Source: Roseomonas nitratireducens (GTDB taxonomy: Bacteria; Pseudomonadota; Alphaproteobacteria; Acetobacterales; Acetobacteraceae). From it: a stretch of 64,000 nt of DNA. Where the stretch lies: the NCBI RefSeq assembly GCF_017813355.1, contig NZ_JAGIYZ010000019.1:1-64000 (forward strand), given 5' to 3'. The position numbers and the translations under genes are program-made. Below the pieces are notes generated by a model. It was not told the DNA's origin and did not search any database. It saw only the letters and a list, made by a program, of their open reading frames with translations. Below are positions 16,085-24,885 of the stretch, one piece after another. Every line of letters begins with the position of its first letter. Positions within the stretch are counted from its first letter, which is position 1.

Positions 16085-16416
16085 CCGGCATCTCCTTCAT
16101 CGTCACGGCGACGGTTCGGTTCGACCATGACAGGCCCGGACGGGCGCCGAAGTGCTTCAGCGCACCACGCGATCGAGTCCTGGGGGGCGGGGGCGACCGG
16201 CAGCGATCTCCATCGCCGGAAGGCCGAGCCCACAGTGCGGGGCGTGGCTCCGAAGCCCGCCGGCGGCCCTCGCGCGGCGGGAGGCACCCTGGACGACGGC
16301 GGTCGACCGGACAGGGCGGCGAGCGTCGTGGCGGGACCAGCTAGGGCGCCGCCCTCATGGACCACCCGCCAGAGGCCGAAAGGCCTCTGGACACCATCAC
16401 CCGGGCGTCCGCGCCC
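16085..16416. other. Gene-poor stretch downstream of parC
   Basis: No gene can be supported. The stretch is GC-rich with several overlapping open frames of arginine-rich, shadow-like composition. The one clear element is the perfect hairpin at 16369-16390, annotated separately. Confidence 0.6.
16369..16390 (-). terminator. Hairpin with GAAA/TTTC loop downstream of parC
   Basis: Perfect 9-bp stem CCAGAGGCC/GGCCTCTGG around a 4-base loop (GAAA on plus, TTTC on minus), 27 nt beyond the parC stop. It is the likely 3' end signal of parC, although no T-run follows; it may act as an RNA-stabilising 3' hairpin instead. Confidence 0.5.
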
Positions 16417-18639
16417 TCACTCGAAACGATTGCCGCGCGGGAAGCCGTTCGGCGGCGACTTGCCCGCCCCGGCGCGGTTGCCCGCCCAGGGGCGCAGGTC
16501 CGTCTCCGTCCGCGTCCGCCCGCCCAGCGTCCAGCTCAGGCCCTCGGCACGGACAAAAACCTTCGCGTCGGAAAGCCCGCCGTCGCGATAGGCCTGCAGC
16601 TGCACGCCGCGGCCGCGCGTCATCTCCGGCACCTGCTCGATCGGGAAGACCAGCAGCTTCCGGTTCTCGCCGATCACCGCGACGCTGTCGCCGTCGGCGG
16701 GCACGCACAGCGCGGCCTCGGTCGGCGGGTCCACGTTCAGCACCTGCTTGCCGGTGCGCTTTTCCGCCAGCAGGTCCTCGCCCTTGACGATGAAGCCCTT
16801 GCCGTCGGACGCCGCGACCAGGAAGCGCTGCCCGTCGCGATGGACGAACATGGCGACGACCGCGTCCTCGTTCGTCAGTTCCACGATCAGCCGCACCGGC
16901 TGGCCGTCGCCGCGCCCGCGCGGAATGGCGTCGGCCTTCAGCGTGTACGCCTTGCCGTTGGTGGCGAAGACCACGATGCGGTCGGTCGTCTCGGCATGCA
17001 GCGCGACCAGCAGGCTGTCGCCTTCCTTGAAGCGGATCTCGCCGTCGAGCGGGATGTGCCCCTTCTGCGCGCGGATCCAGCCTTTCTCCGACAGGATCAC
17101 GGTGATCGGCTCGCGCTCGACGAAGGCGGTCTCGTCCACCAGCACGGCGGGCAGCAGGCGGCCGGTTTCCGTGCGCCGCTTGCCCAGCGCGCCGTCGCCG
17201 AACTTCGCGCGCGTCGCGGCGATCTCCTCGGCGATCGCGTCCCAGCGCTTCCTGTCCGACCCCATCAGCCCCTGCAGCCGCTTCTGCTCCGCGCTGAGCT
17301 TCTTGTGCTCCTTGCGGATCTCCATCTCCTCGAGCTTGCGCAGGCTGCGCAGGCGCATGTTGAGGATCGATTCCGCCTGCAGGTCGGTCAGCCCGAAGGC
17401 CTTCATCAGCTCCGGCTTGGGCTCGTCCTCGGTGCGGATGATGCGGATCACCTCATCGAGGTTGAGATAGGCGATCAGGTAGCCGTCGAGGATCTCGAGC
17501 CGCCGGGCGATGGCGGCCAGGCGATGCTCCGTCCGCCGCACCAGCACGACGTGGCGATGGTCGAGCCACGCCCGCAGCACCTCCCGCAGCGACATCACGC
17601 GCGGCGTGCGCTCGGCATCCAGCACGTTCATGTTGAGCGGGAAGCGGGATTCGAGCGCGGTGGCGCGGAACAGCGTCTCCATCAGCACCGCGGGCTCGAC
17701 GATGCGGGACTTGGGTTCCAGCACCAGGCGGACGACGTCGGTGCTCTCGTCCCGCACGTCGCCGAGCAGCGGCAGCTTCTTCTCCTCCAGCAGCTGGGCG
17801 ATCTGCTCGATGAGCTTCGCCTTCTGCACCTGGTAGGGGATCTCGGTGACCACGATCTGCCAGGTGCCGTTCTTCAGCGGCTCCTTTTCCCAGCGGGCCC
17901 GCACGCGGAAGCCGCCGCGGCCGGTCTCGTAGGCCTCGCGGATCGCCTCGGGCGGTTCCACCAGCACGCCGCCGGTCGGGAAGTCCGGGCCGCGCACATG
18001 GGCCAGCAGGTCGGCGTTCGGGTCGCGGATCAGCGCGAGTGCCGCGTCGCAGAGCTCGCCCGCATTGTGCGGCGGGATGGAGGTCGCCATGCCGACCGCG
18101 ATGCCCGCCGCGCCGTTCGCCAGCAGGTTCGGGAAGGCGGCGGGCAGGACGACGGGCTCGCGTTCCTCGCCATCGTAGGTGGCGCGGAAATCGACCGCGT
18201 TCTCCTCGATGCCGTCCAGCATCGCCTGGGCGACCTCGGTCAGGCGCGCTTCCGTGTAGCGCATGGCCGCGGCGTTATCGCCGTCGATGTTGCCGAAATT
18301 GCCCTGGCCTTCCACCAGCGGGTAGCGGGCGGCGAAATCCTGCGCCTGGCGGACCAGGGCTTCGTAGATGCTGCTGTCGCCATGCGGATGGTACTTGCCC
18401 ATCACGTCGCCGACGATGCGGGCGCATTTCTTGAACCCGGCCTCGGGGTCCAGCCGCAGCTGGTGCATGGCCCAGAGAAGCCGGCGATGGACCGGCTTCA
18501 GCCCATCCCGCACATCCGGCAACGAACGTGCCGTGATCGTGGATAAGGCGTAGGCCAGGTAGCGTTCTGACAGTGCGTCCGCGAGACGGGTCTCGCGCTC
18601 GCCCCCGGCGGAGGGGGATTCCGTCTTGTCGATTGGCAT
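16417..18639 (-). CDS. parC: DNA topoisomerase IV subunit A
   Basis: Cleaves and passes duplex DNA to decatenate daughter chromosomes, together with ParE (not in window). It has 740 aa. The breakage-reunion domain starts [14 protein letters not shown], and the active-site tyrosine is Tyr128 in [10 protein letters not shown]. The quinolone region [16 protein letters not shown] carries Ser89 and Glu93, the drug-sensitive residues at the E. coli Ser80 and Glu84 positions. The C-terminal beta-pinwheel (about 500-740) is shorter than in GyrA and lacks a clear GyrA box, which supports ParC. Its place near recO and era is the usual alphaproteobacterial one. Confidence 0.95.
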   Translation of the reverse strand: MPIDKTESPSAGGERETRLADALSERYLAYALSTITARSLPDVRDGLKPVHRRLLWAMHQLRLDPEAGFKKCARIVGDVMGKYHPHGDSSIYEALVRQAQDFAARYPLVEGQGNFGNIDGDNAAAMRYTEARLTEVAQAMLDGIEENAVDFRATYDGEEREPVVLPAAFPNLLANGAAGIAVGMATSIPPHNAGELCDAALALIRDPNADLLAHVRGPDFPTGGVLVEPPEAIREAYETGRGGFRVRARWEKEPLKNGTWQIVVTEIPYQVQKAKLIEQIAQLLEEKKLPLLGDVRDESTDVVRLVLEPKSRIVEPAVLMETLFRATALESRFPLNMNVLDAERTPRVMSLREVLRAWLDHRHVVLVRRTEHRLAAIARRLEILDGYLIAYLNLDEVIRIIRTEDEPKPELMKAFGLTDLQAESILNMRLRSLRKLEEMEIRKEHKKLSAEQKRLQGLMGSDRKRWDAIAEEIAATRAKFGDGALGKRRTETGRLLPAVLVDETAFVEREPITVILSEKGWIRAQKGHIPLDGEIRFKEGDSLLVALHAETTDRIVVFATNGKAYTLKADAIPRGRGDGQPVRLIVELTNEDAVVAMFVHRDGQRFLVAASDGKGFIVKGEDLLAEKRTGKQVLNVDPPTEAALCVPADGDSVAVIGENRKLLVFPIEQVPEMTRGRGVQLQAYRDGGLSDAKVFVRAEGLSWTLGGRTRTETDLRPWAGNRAGAGKSPPNGFPRGNRFE

Positions 18640-18709
18640 GGTTTGATTCGGACTTCGTTCAGGGGCTGGGGTCTAGCCTTCGTGCCGTCGAAGAGCCAGG
18701 GGCAGGTCG

Positions 18710-18994
18710 ATGCAGGTGTGGATCGTCAAGGCGGATGCGGTGGCCGAAACCGGCGGGCCCGAGGCCATGCGCCAGGTCCTGCTGGGCTTTGCCCGCGCGC
18801 CGGCCGGCCCGCAGGCCGAAGCGGTGGTCACGCGCGGGCTGGAACGGCTCGGCTGGCGGCCGATCGCGGTGCAGCAGGCCGGGCCGCTCGACCCCGGCGC
18901 GCTGGAGGCGATGGAACCCGCCTTCCAGGACGCCTATGAAACGGCCATCACGGGCCGGATCGGCCTTATCCTGTATCGCGGCACGCTGCACTGA
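18710..18994 (+). CDS. Small hypothetical protein, 94 aa
   Basis: Not recognised. It begins MQVWIVKADAVAET and ends ITGRIGLILYRGTLH, soluble, mixed alpha/beta, no signal. The regular sequence and intact ATG/TGA frame support a real gene. It lies divergently from parC (70 bp apart) and converges on recO. A role in the neighbouring repair or replication genes is not implied by anything seen. Confidence 0.6.
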   Translation: MQVWIVKADAVAETGGPEAMRQVLLGFARAPAGPQAEAVVTRGLERLGWRPIAVQQAGPLDPGALEAMEPAFQDAYETAITGRIGLILYRGTLH

Positions 18995-19032
18995 CCGACC
19001 GGGGGCGCTGACCCGCACGGGGCTTCGCGGCA

Positions 19033-19785
19033 TCAGGGCGGCGGGGCCGCGGTCCCGGGGACAAGCGCCGCGATCCGGTCGACCAGCCTGAACCGCGCTT
19101 CCGGCACCGGGCGATGGCGTGCCCCGAAGGCGTCGCGCGCCAGGAAATGCCCCGTCAGGCGCAGCCCGGCATCCCAACCGGCCGGATCGCCCGCCCCGCT
19201 GCCATCCCGCATGAAGGTCGGCAGCGCCAGCAGCCGCCCCGCATAGGGCGCGGCCGCCCCGGCGCTCACCGCGCGTCCCGTGCGCGGGGAGACATGGGTC
19301 AGCCCCTCCGTCACCCCCGTGACGGCGCAGGCGGCCAGGTCGAGCCCGTAGCCGAGCTCGGCCAGCACCAGCGCCTCCCACCGCACGTAGTCGGCCATCA
19401 CGCCCTCCGCCCCGCCGGCGAGATGCCCGATCAGGGAGACCAGCGCCTGGAAGGCGCGCGGATGCGGCTCGCGTTCCGGCAGCGCATCGGCGGCGATGGC
19501 GCAGGCCGACGACAGCAGCGCGAGCGCCAGCGGATCCTCCATCGCCAGCGCCGCGGCCGGGTGCACCATCTCCCCGCTCAAGGCGCCGAGCTGGTCCGGC
19601 AGGCGGGCGATCCAGCGCGCCTCGATCAGGTTGCCCGGCAGCCACAGCCCGGCCTGGGCGCGCGAGGCGCCACCCTTGGCGAGGCCGGCGTGGCGGCCGT
19701 GTTCCTCGGTCAGCAGCGACACGACGGCGGCGCCTTCGCCGTGGGGGCGGACATCCAGCACGATGGCGGGGGCCTGCCATTCCAT
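19033..19785 (-). CDS. recO: DNA repair protein RecO
   Basis: Recombination mediator that, with RecR, loads RecA onto SSB-coated single-stranded DNA. It has 250 aa: an N-terminal OB-fold (MEWQAPAIVLDVRPHGEGAAVVSLLTEEHGRHAGLAKGG) and a helical C-terminal domain (YVRWEALVLAELGYGLDLAACAVTG). The four-cysteine zinc motif of Bacillus-type RecO is absent; only one Cys remains in this region, as in other proteobacteria. In relatives recO directly follows era; here a chemoreceptor gene and paired palindromes separate them. Confidence 0.93.
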   Translation of the reverse strand: MEWQAPAIVLDVRPHGEGAAVVSLLTEEHGRHAGLAKGGASRAQAGLWLPGNLIEARWIARLPDQLGALSGEMVHPAAALAMEDPLALALLSSACAIAADALPEREPHPRAFQALVSLIGHLAGGAEGVMADYVRWEALVLAELGYGLDLAACAVTGVTEGLTHVSPRTGRAVSAGAAAPYAGRLLALPTFMRDGSGAGDPAGWDAGLRLTGHFLARDAFGARHRPVPEARFRLVDRIAALVPGTAAPPP

Positions 19786-19892
19786 TCCACATCCTCATCG
19801 CATGAATTCGCGGCCACCTGTCCGCGCTGTTCACAACTGCTTGAATCCGAGGCGAGCAGTCTAGCGCCTCCGCCGCCATTACGAGGCCCTTC

Positions 19893-21881
19893 ATGCTCGC
19901 CCGCCTGCCCATCTCGCTGCGCATCCACCTCATCACCGCGATCGCCTTCGCCGGCCTGATCCTTGTCGGCGCGCTGAACGCGATGACGCGCACGGGCGAG
20001 CTGGAACGCGAGCGCACCGCCATGCTCGCCACGGTGGTCGACGGCGCCATCGCCATCGCCGCCGCCGAGCAGGCGCGCGTCGCCGCCGGCCAGGCGACGG
20101 AGGATGAGGCGAAGCGCCGCGCCGCCGAGGCCATGGCCGCCATACGCTACCGCGGCCAGGAATATGTCTGGGTGAACGACATGGGCCCGCGGATGGTGAT
20201 GCACCCCTTCCGCCCGGACCTGAACGGCCAGGACCTTTCCGCCTTCGCCGACCCGAACGGCTTCCGCCTGTTCCAGGGCTTCGTGGACACCGTCCGCGCG
20301 CGCCCCGAGGGCGGCGTCGTCGGCTACATGTGGCCGCGCCCGGGGGCGGCGCAGCCGGTCGAGAAGCTCTCCTTCGTGCGCGGCTTCGCCCCATGGGGCT
20401 GGGTGGTGGGCACGGGCATCTACGTGGACGACCTGCGCGCGGCGCAGCGGGAGATCTGGCTCTTTGCCCTTGGCGAGGCGGCGCTGGCAGGGCTGCTCGT
20501 CGGGCTTTTCGCGACGCTGCTCGCGCGCGGCATCGCCGGCCCGCTCGGCGCGGTGACGCGCAGCACGACGGCGCTGGCGGGCGGCGACCTCGACCATCCG
20601 ATCGCAGGCGCCGGCCGCGCGGACGAGATCGGCCGCCTGGCCGCGGCACTCGAGACCTTCCGCCGCGACGCGCTCGACAAGCGGGAACTGGAAGCCGCGG
20701 CCGAGGCCGCGCGCGCCGCCTCCGCGCAGCGCCACGCGGCGATGGAGGCGCATGTGCAGGAATTCGGCGCCTCGGCGTCCGGCGCGATGGGCAACGTCGT
20801 CGAGAGCGCCGGCCGCATGCGGGAAGTGGCCGAAGCCATGGCCGGCGCCGCCGCGCGCATCCGCGCCCGCGCCCAGGAAACCGGCGCCGAGGCCGAGGGC
20901 GCGGCGCGCAACCTCTCCTCCGTCGCCGCCGCGACCGAGGAGCTCGCCGCCAGCACCGGGGAGATCGCCCGCCAGGTCGGCGCGGCGACGGAAGCCGTGA
21001 CGCAGGCCGTCGCGCAATCCCAGGAGAGCGACCGACTCGTCGCTGGACTGGCCGGGGAAGCCGAGGCGATCGGCGGCGTCGTGCGCCTGATCGAGGACAT
21101 CGCCGGGCGCACCAACCTGCTCGCGCTCAACGCGACCATCGAGGCCGCGCGCGCGGGGGAAGCCGGCAAGGGCTTCGCCGTCGTCGCAAGCGAGGTGAAG
21201 GCGCTCGCCGCGCAGACCGCCACCGCGACGGCCGAGATCGGCACGCGCATCTCCGCCGTGCAGGAAGCGACGCGCCGCGCCTGCGAGGGCATCGCCGCCA
21301 TCGGGCAGACGGTCGCGCGCGTCGAGGCGATCGCCGCCTCGGTCGCCGGCGCGGTCGAGGAACAGGGCAAGGCGACGCGCGAGATCGCCGAATCGACGCA
21401 GGTCGTCACCGCAGCGACATCGGCCGCGAGCGGAGCGATGGCCGAGTTCGGCAATCTCGCCGACCAGGCGCATGGGCTCGGCAGCGACGTGCTGTCCGCC
21501 GCCGAGCGCAACGGGCAGGAGGCGGAAAGCCTGCGGGCGGAACTCGACGGCTTCCTCGCCGCGATGCGGGAGGCCGAGGATCGCCGCGCCTATGAGCGCG
21601 TGCCGGGCCAGGGCTTGCCGGTCGAGATCCACCTCCCCGGCGGGCGCAGGCATGCCGCGCGCCTCTCCGACATCTCCTTCGGCGGCGCGGCCATGACGCC
21701 GGGAATCGACGCCGCGCCGGGGATGCAGGTGGAGATCAGCTTCGCCGGCGGCGCGCCGCTGCCCGCGCGGATCGTGCGCGGATCGGCGGATGGCGTCGCC
21801 TGCACGCTGCGCCAGGATGCGGCGACGCGCGCGGCGGTGAACGCGGTGATCGCGGGGCTGGCGCAGCGGCGCGCGGCCTAG
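19893..21881 (+). CDS. Methyl-accepting chemotaxis protein with C-terminal PilZ domain
   Basis: Transmembrane chemoreceptor, 662 aa. TM1 is about 8-30, and a single-Cache periplasmic sensor follows (about 32-185; [24 protein letters not shown] is typical). TM2 is about 187-210, then HAMP, then the signalling hairpin whose tip reads [18 protein letters not shown]. The C-terminus adds a PilZ domain with both c-di-GMP motifs: R565-AYE-R569 and D593-ISFGG598. It should therefore couple an external small-molecule signal and cytoplasmic c-di-GMP to CheA. No che genes are near, and it sits alone inside the era/recO block. A comparable MCP-PilZ receptor, Tlp1, is known in Azospirillum. Confidence 0.92.
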   Translation: MLARLPISLRIHLITAIAFAGLILVGALNAMTRTGELERERTAMLATVVDGAIAIAAAEQARVAAGQATEDEAKRRAAEAMAAIRYRGQEYVWVNDMGPRMVMHPFRPDLNGQDLSAFADPNGFRLFQGFVDTVRARPEGGVVGYMWPRPGAAQPVEKLSFVRGFAPWGWVVGTGIYVDDLRAAQREIWLFALGEAALAGLLVGLFATLLARGIAGPLGAVTRSTTALAGGDLDHPIAGAGRADEIGRLAAALETFRRDALDKRELEAAAEAARAASAQRHAAMEAHVQEFGASASGAMGNVVESAGRMREVAEAMAGAAARIRARAQETGAEAEGAARNLSSVAAATEELAASTGEIARQVGAATEAVTQAVAQSQESDRLVAGLAGEAEAIGGVVRLIEDIAGRTNLLALNATIEAARAGEAGKGFAVVASEVKALAAQTATATAEIGTRISAVQEATRRACEGIAAIGQTVARVEAIAASVAGAVEEQGKATREIAESTQVVTAATSAASGAMAEFGNLADQAHGLGSDVLSAAERNGQEAESLRAELDGFLAAMREAEDRRAYERVPGQGLPVEIHLPGGRRHAARLSDISFGGAAMTPGIDAAPGMQVEISFAGGAPLPARIVRGSADGVACTLRQDAATRAAVNAVIAGLAQRRAA

Positions 21882-21992
21882 AGCAATATCCCATCAGCCG
21901 GAAACGGCTGATCGGATTTCTTGCTCTAGAAACCTCTGATTCTACAGCACTATCCGATCACACTGGTTCAGTGTGATCGGATAGTGCTGTAG
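21878..21992. repeat. Two tandem related palindromes at the 3' end of the chemoreceptor gene
   Basis: Palindrome 1 (21878-21929) overlaps the receptor stop codon. Its arms begin CTAGAGCAA and end TTGCTCTAG, with an inner stem CATCAGCCG-GAAA-CGGCTGAT(C) and a few mismatches. Palindrome 2 (21942-21992) has perfect 23-bp arms starting CTACAGCACTATCCGATCAC and a 5-nt loop. The arms of the two share the pattern CTASAGCAMTATCCSATCA, so they belong to one family. They lie between convergent genes (chemoreceptor, era) and could end both transcripts. Confidence 0.92.
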
Positions 21993-22004
21993 CGCCGCGC
22001 CCGC

Positions 22005-22898
22005 TCAGCCCGCGTCGTCGAGCCCGATCGCCCGGATCCGCGCCCGTTCCTCGTCCCAGCCTTCCCGTTCCTTCACGTTGAGGAACAGGTGCACGGTGCG
22101 GTCCAGCAGCTTCGTCAGCTCGATCCGCGCCGACTGCCCGATGGCGCGGATGCGGCTGCCCTTCTCCCCGATCAGGATCGCCTTCTGCGTGGCGCGGGAG
22201 ACGTAGATGGTGCAGTCCACGCGCACCGAGCCGTCCTCGTTCTCGGTCCACTGCTCGGTCTCGACCGAGGCGTGGTGCGGCACTTCCTGGTGCGTCTGGC
22301 GCAGGATCTGCTCGCGCACGATCTCCGCCGCCAGCATCCGGTTCGGCAGGTCGGTCAGGTCGTCCTCGGGAAACAGATAGGGCCCGGGCGGCATGGCGGC
22401 GGCCAGCGACGCTTCCAGCCGGTCGATCCCATCCCCCTTCTCGGCCGAGATCATGAAGGTCTCGGCGAAGGGCAGCAGCGCGTTGAGTTCCGCCGTCAGC
22501 GGCAGCAGCCGCGGCGCCGGGATCAGGTCGGTCTTGTTCAGCGCGAGCCAGACCGGCCGGCGCGACTTGGCCAGCCCCTCGACGATCTTGCGCACCGCGT
22601 CCGTCAGCCCGGCGCGCGCATCGACCACCAGCAGCGCGAGGTCGGCATCCTGCGCCCCGCCCCAGGCGGCCGCGACCATGGCGCGGTCCAGCCGTCGGCG
22701 CGGGGCGAAGATGCCCGGCGTGTCCACCAGGATGATCTGCGCCGCGTCGCGCATGATGACGGCACGGATGCGGAAGCGCGTCGTCTGCGGCTTGGGCGAG
22801 ACGATCGTCACCTTGGTCCCGGCCATGCGGTTGACCAGGGTGGACTTGCCGGCGTTCGGCGCGCCGACGATGGCAACCAGCCCGCAGCGCGTCGTCAT
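22005..22898 (-). CDS. era: GTPase Era
   Basis: Ribosome-associated GTPase needed for 16S rRNA maturation and small-subunit assembly. It has 297 aa with G1 GAPNAGKS (12-19), switch region TTRFRIRA, G3 DTPG, G4 NKTD and G5 SAEKG. A C-terminal KH domain follows (QKAILIGEKGSRIRAIGQSARIEL) that binds the 3' end of 16S rRNA. Its start overlaps the rnc stop by 4 bp (ATGA), the classical rnc-era coupling. Confidence 0.97.
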   Translation of the reverse strand: MTTRCGLVAIVGAPNAGKSTLVNRMAGTKVTIVSPKPQTTRFRIRAVIMRDAAQIILVDTPGIFAPRRRLDRAMVAAAWGGAQDADLALLVVDARAGLTDAVRKIVEGLAKSRRPVWLALNKTDLIPAPRLLPLTAELNALLPFAETFMISAEKGDGIDRLEASLAAAMPPGPYLFPEDDLTDLPNRMLAAEIVREQILRQTHQEVPHHASVETEQWTENEDGSVRVDCTIYVSRATQKAILIGEKGSRIRAIGQSARIELTKLLDRTVHLFLNVKEREGWDEERARIRAIGLDDAG

Positions 22899-23563
22899 GG
22901 CGATATCCCCGCAAGCCAGGCTTCCGCGGCGGCGAGTTCCGCCGCGCGCTTCGTCTCACCGCTGCCCTCAGCGCTGCGCCCCTCGGCCGTGACCTCCACG
23001 ACGAAGAAGGGCGCGTGCGACGGGCCGGCGGCGGAGACGAGCCGGTATTCGGGCAGGCCAAGCCCCCGCCCCAGCGTGTGTTCCTGCAGCCGGTTCTTGG
23101 CCGAGACCGGCGGCTTCGGCGCGGCATCGAGCAGCGCCGCCCAGTGCCGGCGCACCACGGCGCGCGCCGCGTCCAGCCCGCCATCGCGATAGACCGCGCC
23201 GAGCAGCGCTTCCACCGCGTCGGCCAGCACGGTCTGGCGCGCGCGCAGCCCCGCGCGTTCCTCCCCGGGCGGGATGCGCAGCGCCTCGGCCAGGCCCATC
23301 GCCTCGCCCACCCGCGCCAGCGTCTCCCACGCCACGAGGGAGGAGAGGCGGCGCGTGAGGTTGCCCTCGCGCTCCTCCGGATAGCGTTCGGTCAGCCATT
23401 CGGCCATCAGCAGGCCGAGCACGCGGTCGCCGAGGAATTCCAGCCGCTCGTTCGAATCGAGCTGCCCGCCGCGGGCATCGGCCGCGCTGCGATGGGTCAG
23501 CGCCTGACCCAGCAGCGCCGGATCGGCGAAGGCGTGGCCGAGGCGGTCCTCGATGCCGCTCAT
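22895..23563 (-). CDS. rnc: Ribonuclease III
   Basis: Double-stranded RNA endonuclease for rRNA and mRNA processing, 222 aa. The signature NERLEFLGDRVLG (38-50) holds the Mg-binding Glu and Asp; ADAVEALLGAVYRDGG holds the second pair. The dsRBD occupies about 150-222 (PKNRLQEHTLGRG is replaced here by AKNRLQEHTLGRG, then ETKRAAELAAAEAWL). The ATG at 23563 overlaps the lepB stop by 4 bp; this start gives the standard family N-terminus, although the frame is open further upstream. Confidence 0.96.
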   Translation of the reverse strand: MSGIEDRLGHAFADPALLGQALTHRSAADARGGQLDSNERLEFLGDRVLGLLMAEWLTERYPEEREGNLTRRLSSLVAWETLARVGEAMGLAEALRIPPGEERAGLRARQTVLADAVEALLGAVYRDGGLDAARAVVRRHWAALLDAAPKPPVSAKNRLQEHTLGRGLGLPEYRLVSAAGPSHAPFFVVEVTAEGRSAEGSGETKRAAELAAAEAWLAGISP

Positions 23564-24312
23564 CGCACGGCGGAGAACAGCCGGCTCCAGCGGATGGCGA
23601 AGGGCCAGCCCCAGACCTCCCACCAGGCGGCGGAACCGTCGACGGAGAAGAAGATGAACTCCGCGCGGCCGACCAGGTTCTCGATCGGGATGAAGCCCAC
23701 CGCGTTCATCGCGCGGCTGTCGAGGCTGTTGTCCCGGTTGTCGCCCATCGCGAAGACATGGCCTTCGGGCACGCGGAACTCGGTGGTGTTGTCGAAGGGG
23801 CCGTCGTCGGTCGCTTCCAGGATCTGGTGCGACACGCCGGCCGCGCCCGCCACGCCGGGCAGCGTCTCGAGGAAGCGGCGCACGGTGATGCGCGGCCCGT
23901 CGCCTTCCACCGTGAAGGGGCCGAGCGCGCTGCGGCGCACTGCCTCCCCATTGATGTGGAGGATACCGCCGCGGACCTGGATGCGGTCGCCGGGCAGGCC
24001 GATGATGCGCTTGATGTAGTCGGTCGACCCGTCGCGCGGCAGCTTGAACACCGCCACGTCGCCGCGGTCGGGCAGGCGGCCGAAGATGCGCCCGTCGAAC
24101 AGATGCGGGCTGAAGGGCATCGAGTGCCGCGAATAGCCGTAGGAGTACTTCGAGACGAACAGGTAGTCCCCCACCAGCAGCGTCGGGATCATCGACCCGG
24201 AGGGGATGTTGAAGGGCTCGAAGGCGATCGTGCGGATGCCGACGGCGATCAGCGCCGCGTAGACGATCGTCTTGATGCTTTCCAGCCAGCCGCCGGTCTT
24301 CTTCTTCGCCAT
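23560..24312 (-). CDS. lepB: Signal peptidase I
   Basis: Inner-membrane serine protease that cleaves Sec and Tat signal peptides, 250 aa. One N-terminal transmembrane helix (about 12-32) precedes the catalytic serine Ser40 in IPSGSMIPTL. The general base is Lys101 in DYIKRIIGLPGD, and the third signature is MGDNRDNSLDSR. It is the centre of a tightly overlapping lepB-rnc-era unit downstream of acpS. Confidence 0.96.
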   Translation of the reverse strand: MAKKKTGGWLESIKTIVYAALIAVGIRTIAFEPFNIPSGSMIPTLLVGDYLFVSKYSYGYSRHSMPFSPHLFDGRIFGRLPDRGDVAVFKLPRDGSTDYIKRIIGLPGDRIQVRGGILHINGEAVRRSALGPFTVEGDGPRITVRRFLETLPGVAGAAGVSHQILEATDDGPFDNTTEFRVPEGHVFAMGDNRDNSLDSRAMNAVGFIPIENLVGRAEFIFFSVDGSAAWWEVWGWPFAIRWSRLFSAVR

Positions 24313-24401
24313 GGATCTGGTTTTTCGACGGCCTGGGGAGGGGGTTCAGCCGCGACCGGTCGGCGCGGGCGGGCGAGGGAAAACAGCGCGGGGCCGCGCT
24401 G

Positions 24402-24809
24402 TCAAGGAAGCGGGACCGCGGTGATGACAACCATGGCCTGGGCGTAGGGGAATTCGTCCGTCATCGTCAGGGCGATCTCAGCCCGGTGGCCGGGGGGCGT
24501 GATGGCGGCGAGCCGCGCCGCCGCCCCGCCCGTCAGCCGCAGCGTCGGCTGGCCGGAAGGGAGGTTCACCACGCCGAGGTCCCGCCAGAAGACGCCGGCG
24601 CGGAAGCCGGTGCCCAGCGCCTTCGACGCCGCTTCCTTCGCCGCGAAGCGCTTGGCGTAGGTGGCGGTACGAATCCGTTCCGTCCGCCGCTCGGCCTTGG
24701 CGCGTTCCACGGGCGTGAAGATGCGCTCGATGAAGCGGTCGCCATGCTTCTCGATCGTCCGCTCGAGCCGGCGGATGTCGAGGACGTCGGAGCCTATGCC
24801 GATGATCAT
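24402..24809 (-). CDS. acpS: Holo-[acyl-carrier-protein] synthase
   Basis: Transfers 4'-phosphopantetheine from CoA to acyl carrier protein. It has 135 aa, trimeric AcpS type: Asp8 in [16 protein letters not shown] and Glu in [16 protein letters not shown] bind Mg. The C-terminal motif [20 protein letters not shown] is a diverged form of the usual end. The ATG at 24809 is chosen over the longer open frame because the family starts with MIIGIG. It lies 76 bp downstream of rsh and 89 bp upstream of lepB. Confidence 0.95.
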   Translation of the reverse strand: MIIGIGSDVLDIRRLERTIEKHGDRFIERIFTPVERAKAERRTERIRTATYAKRFAAKEAASKALGTGFRAGVFWRDLGVVNLPSGQPTLRLTGGAAARLAAITPPGHRAEIALTMTDEFPYAQAMVVITAVPLP

Positions 24810-24885
24810 GCGTTTTGCTCGAGCAAGCGATTCACGCCTCCGGGTGCTCGCGCCCTCCGGCGATCGCATGGCGCGCCCTTCCCCC

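Noticed and set aside
16357-18546. Plus-strand open frame of about 730 codons opposite parC
   Set aside because: Entirely antisense to parC, with no recognisable motif.
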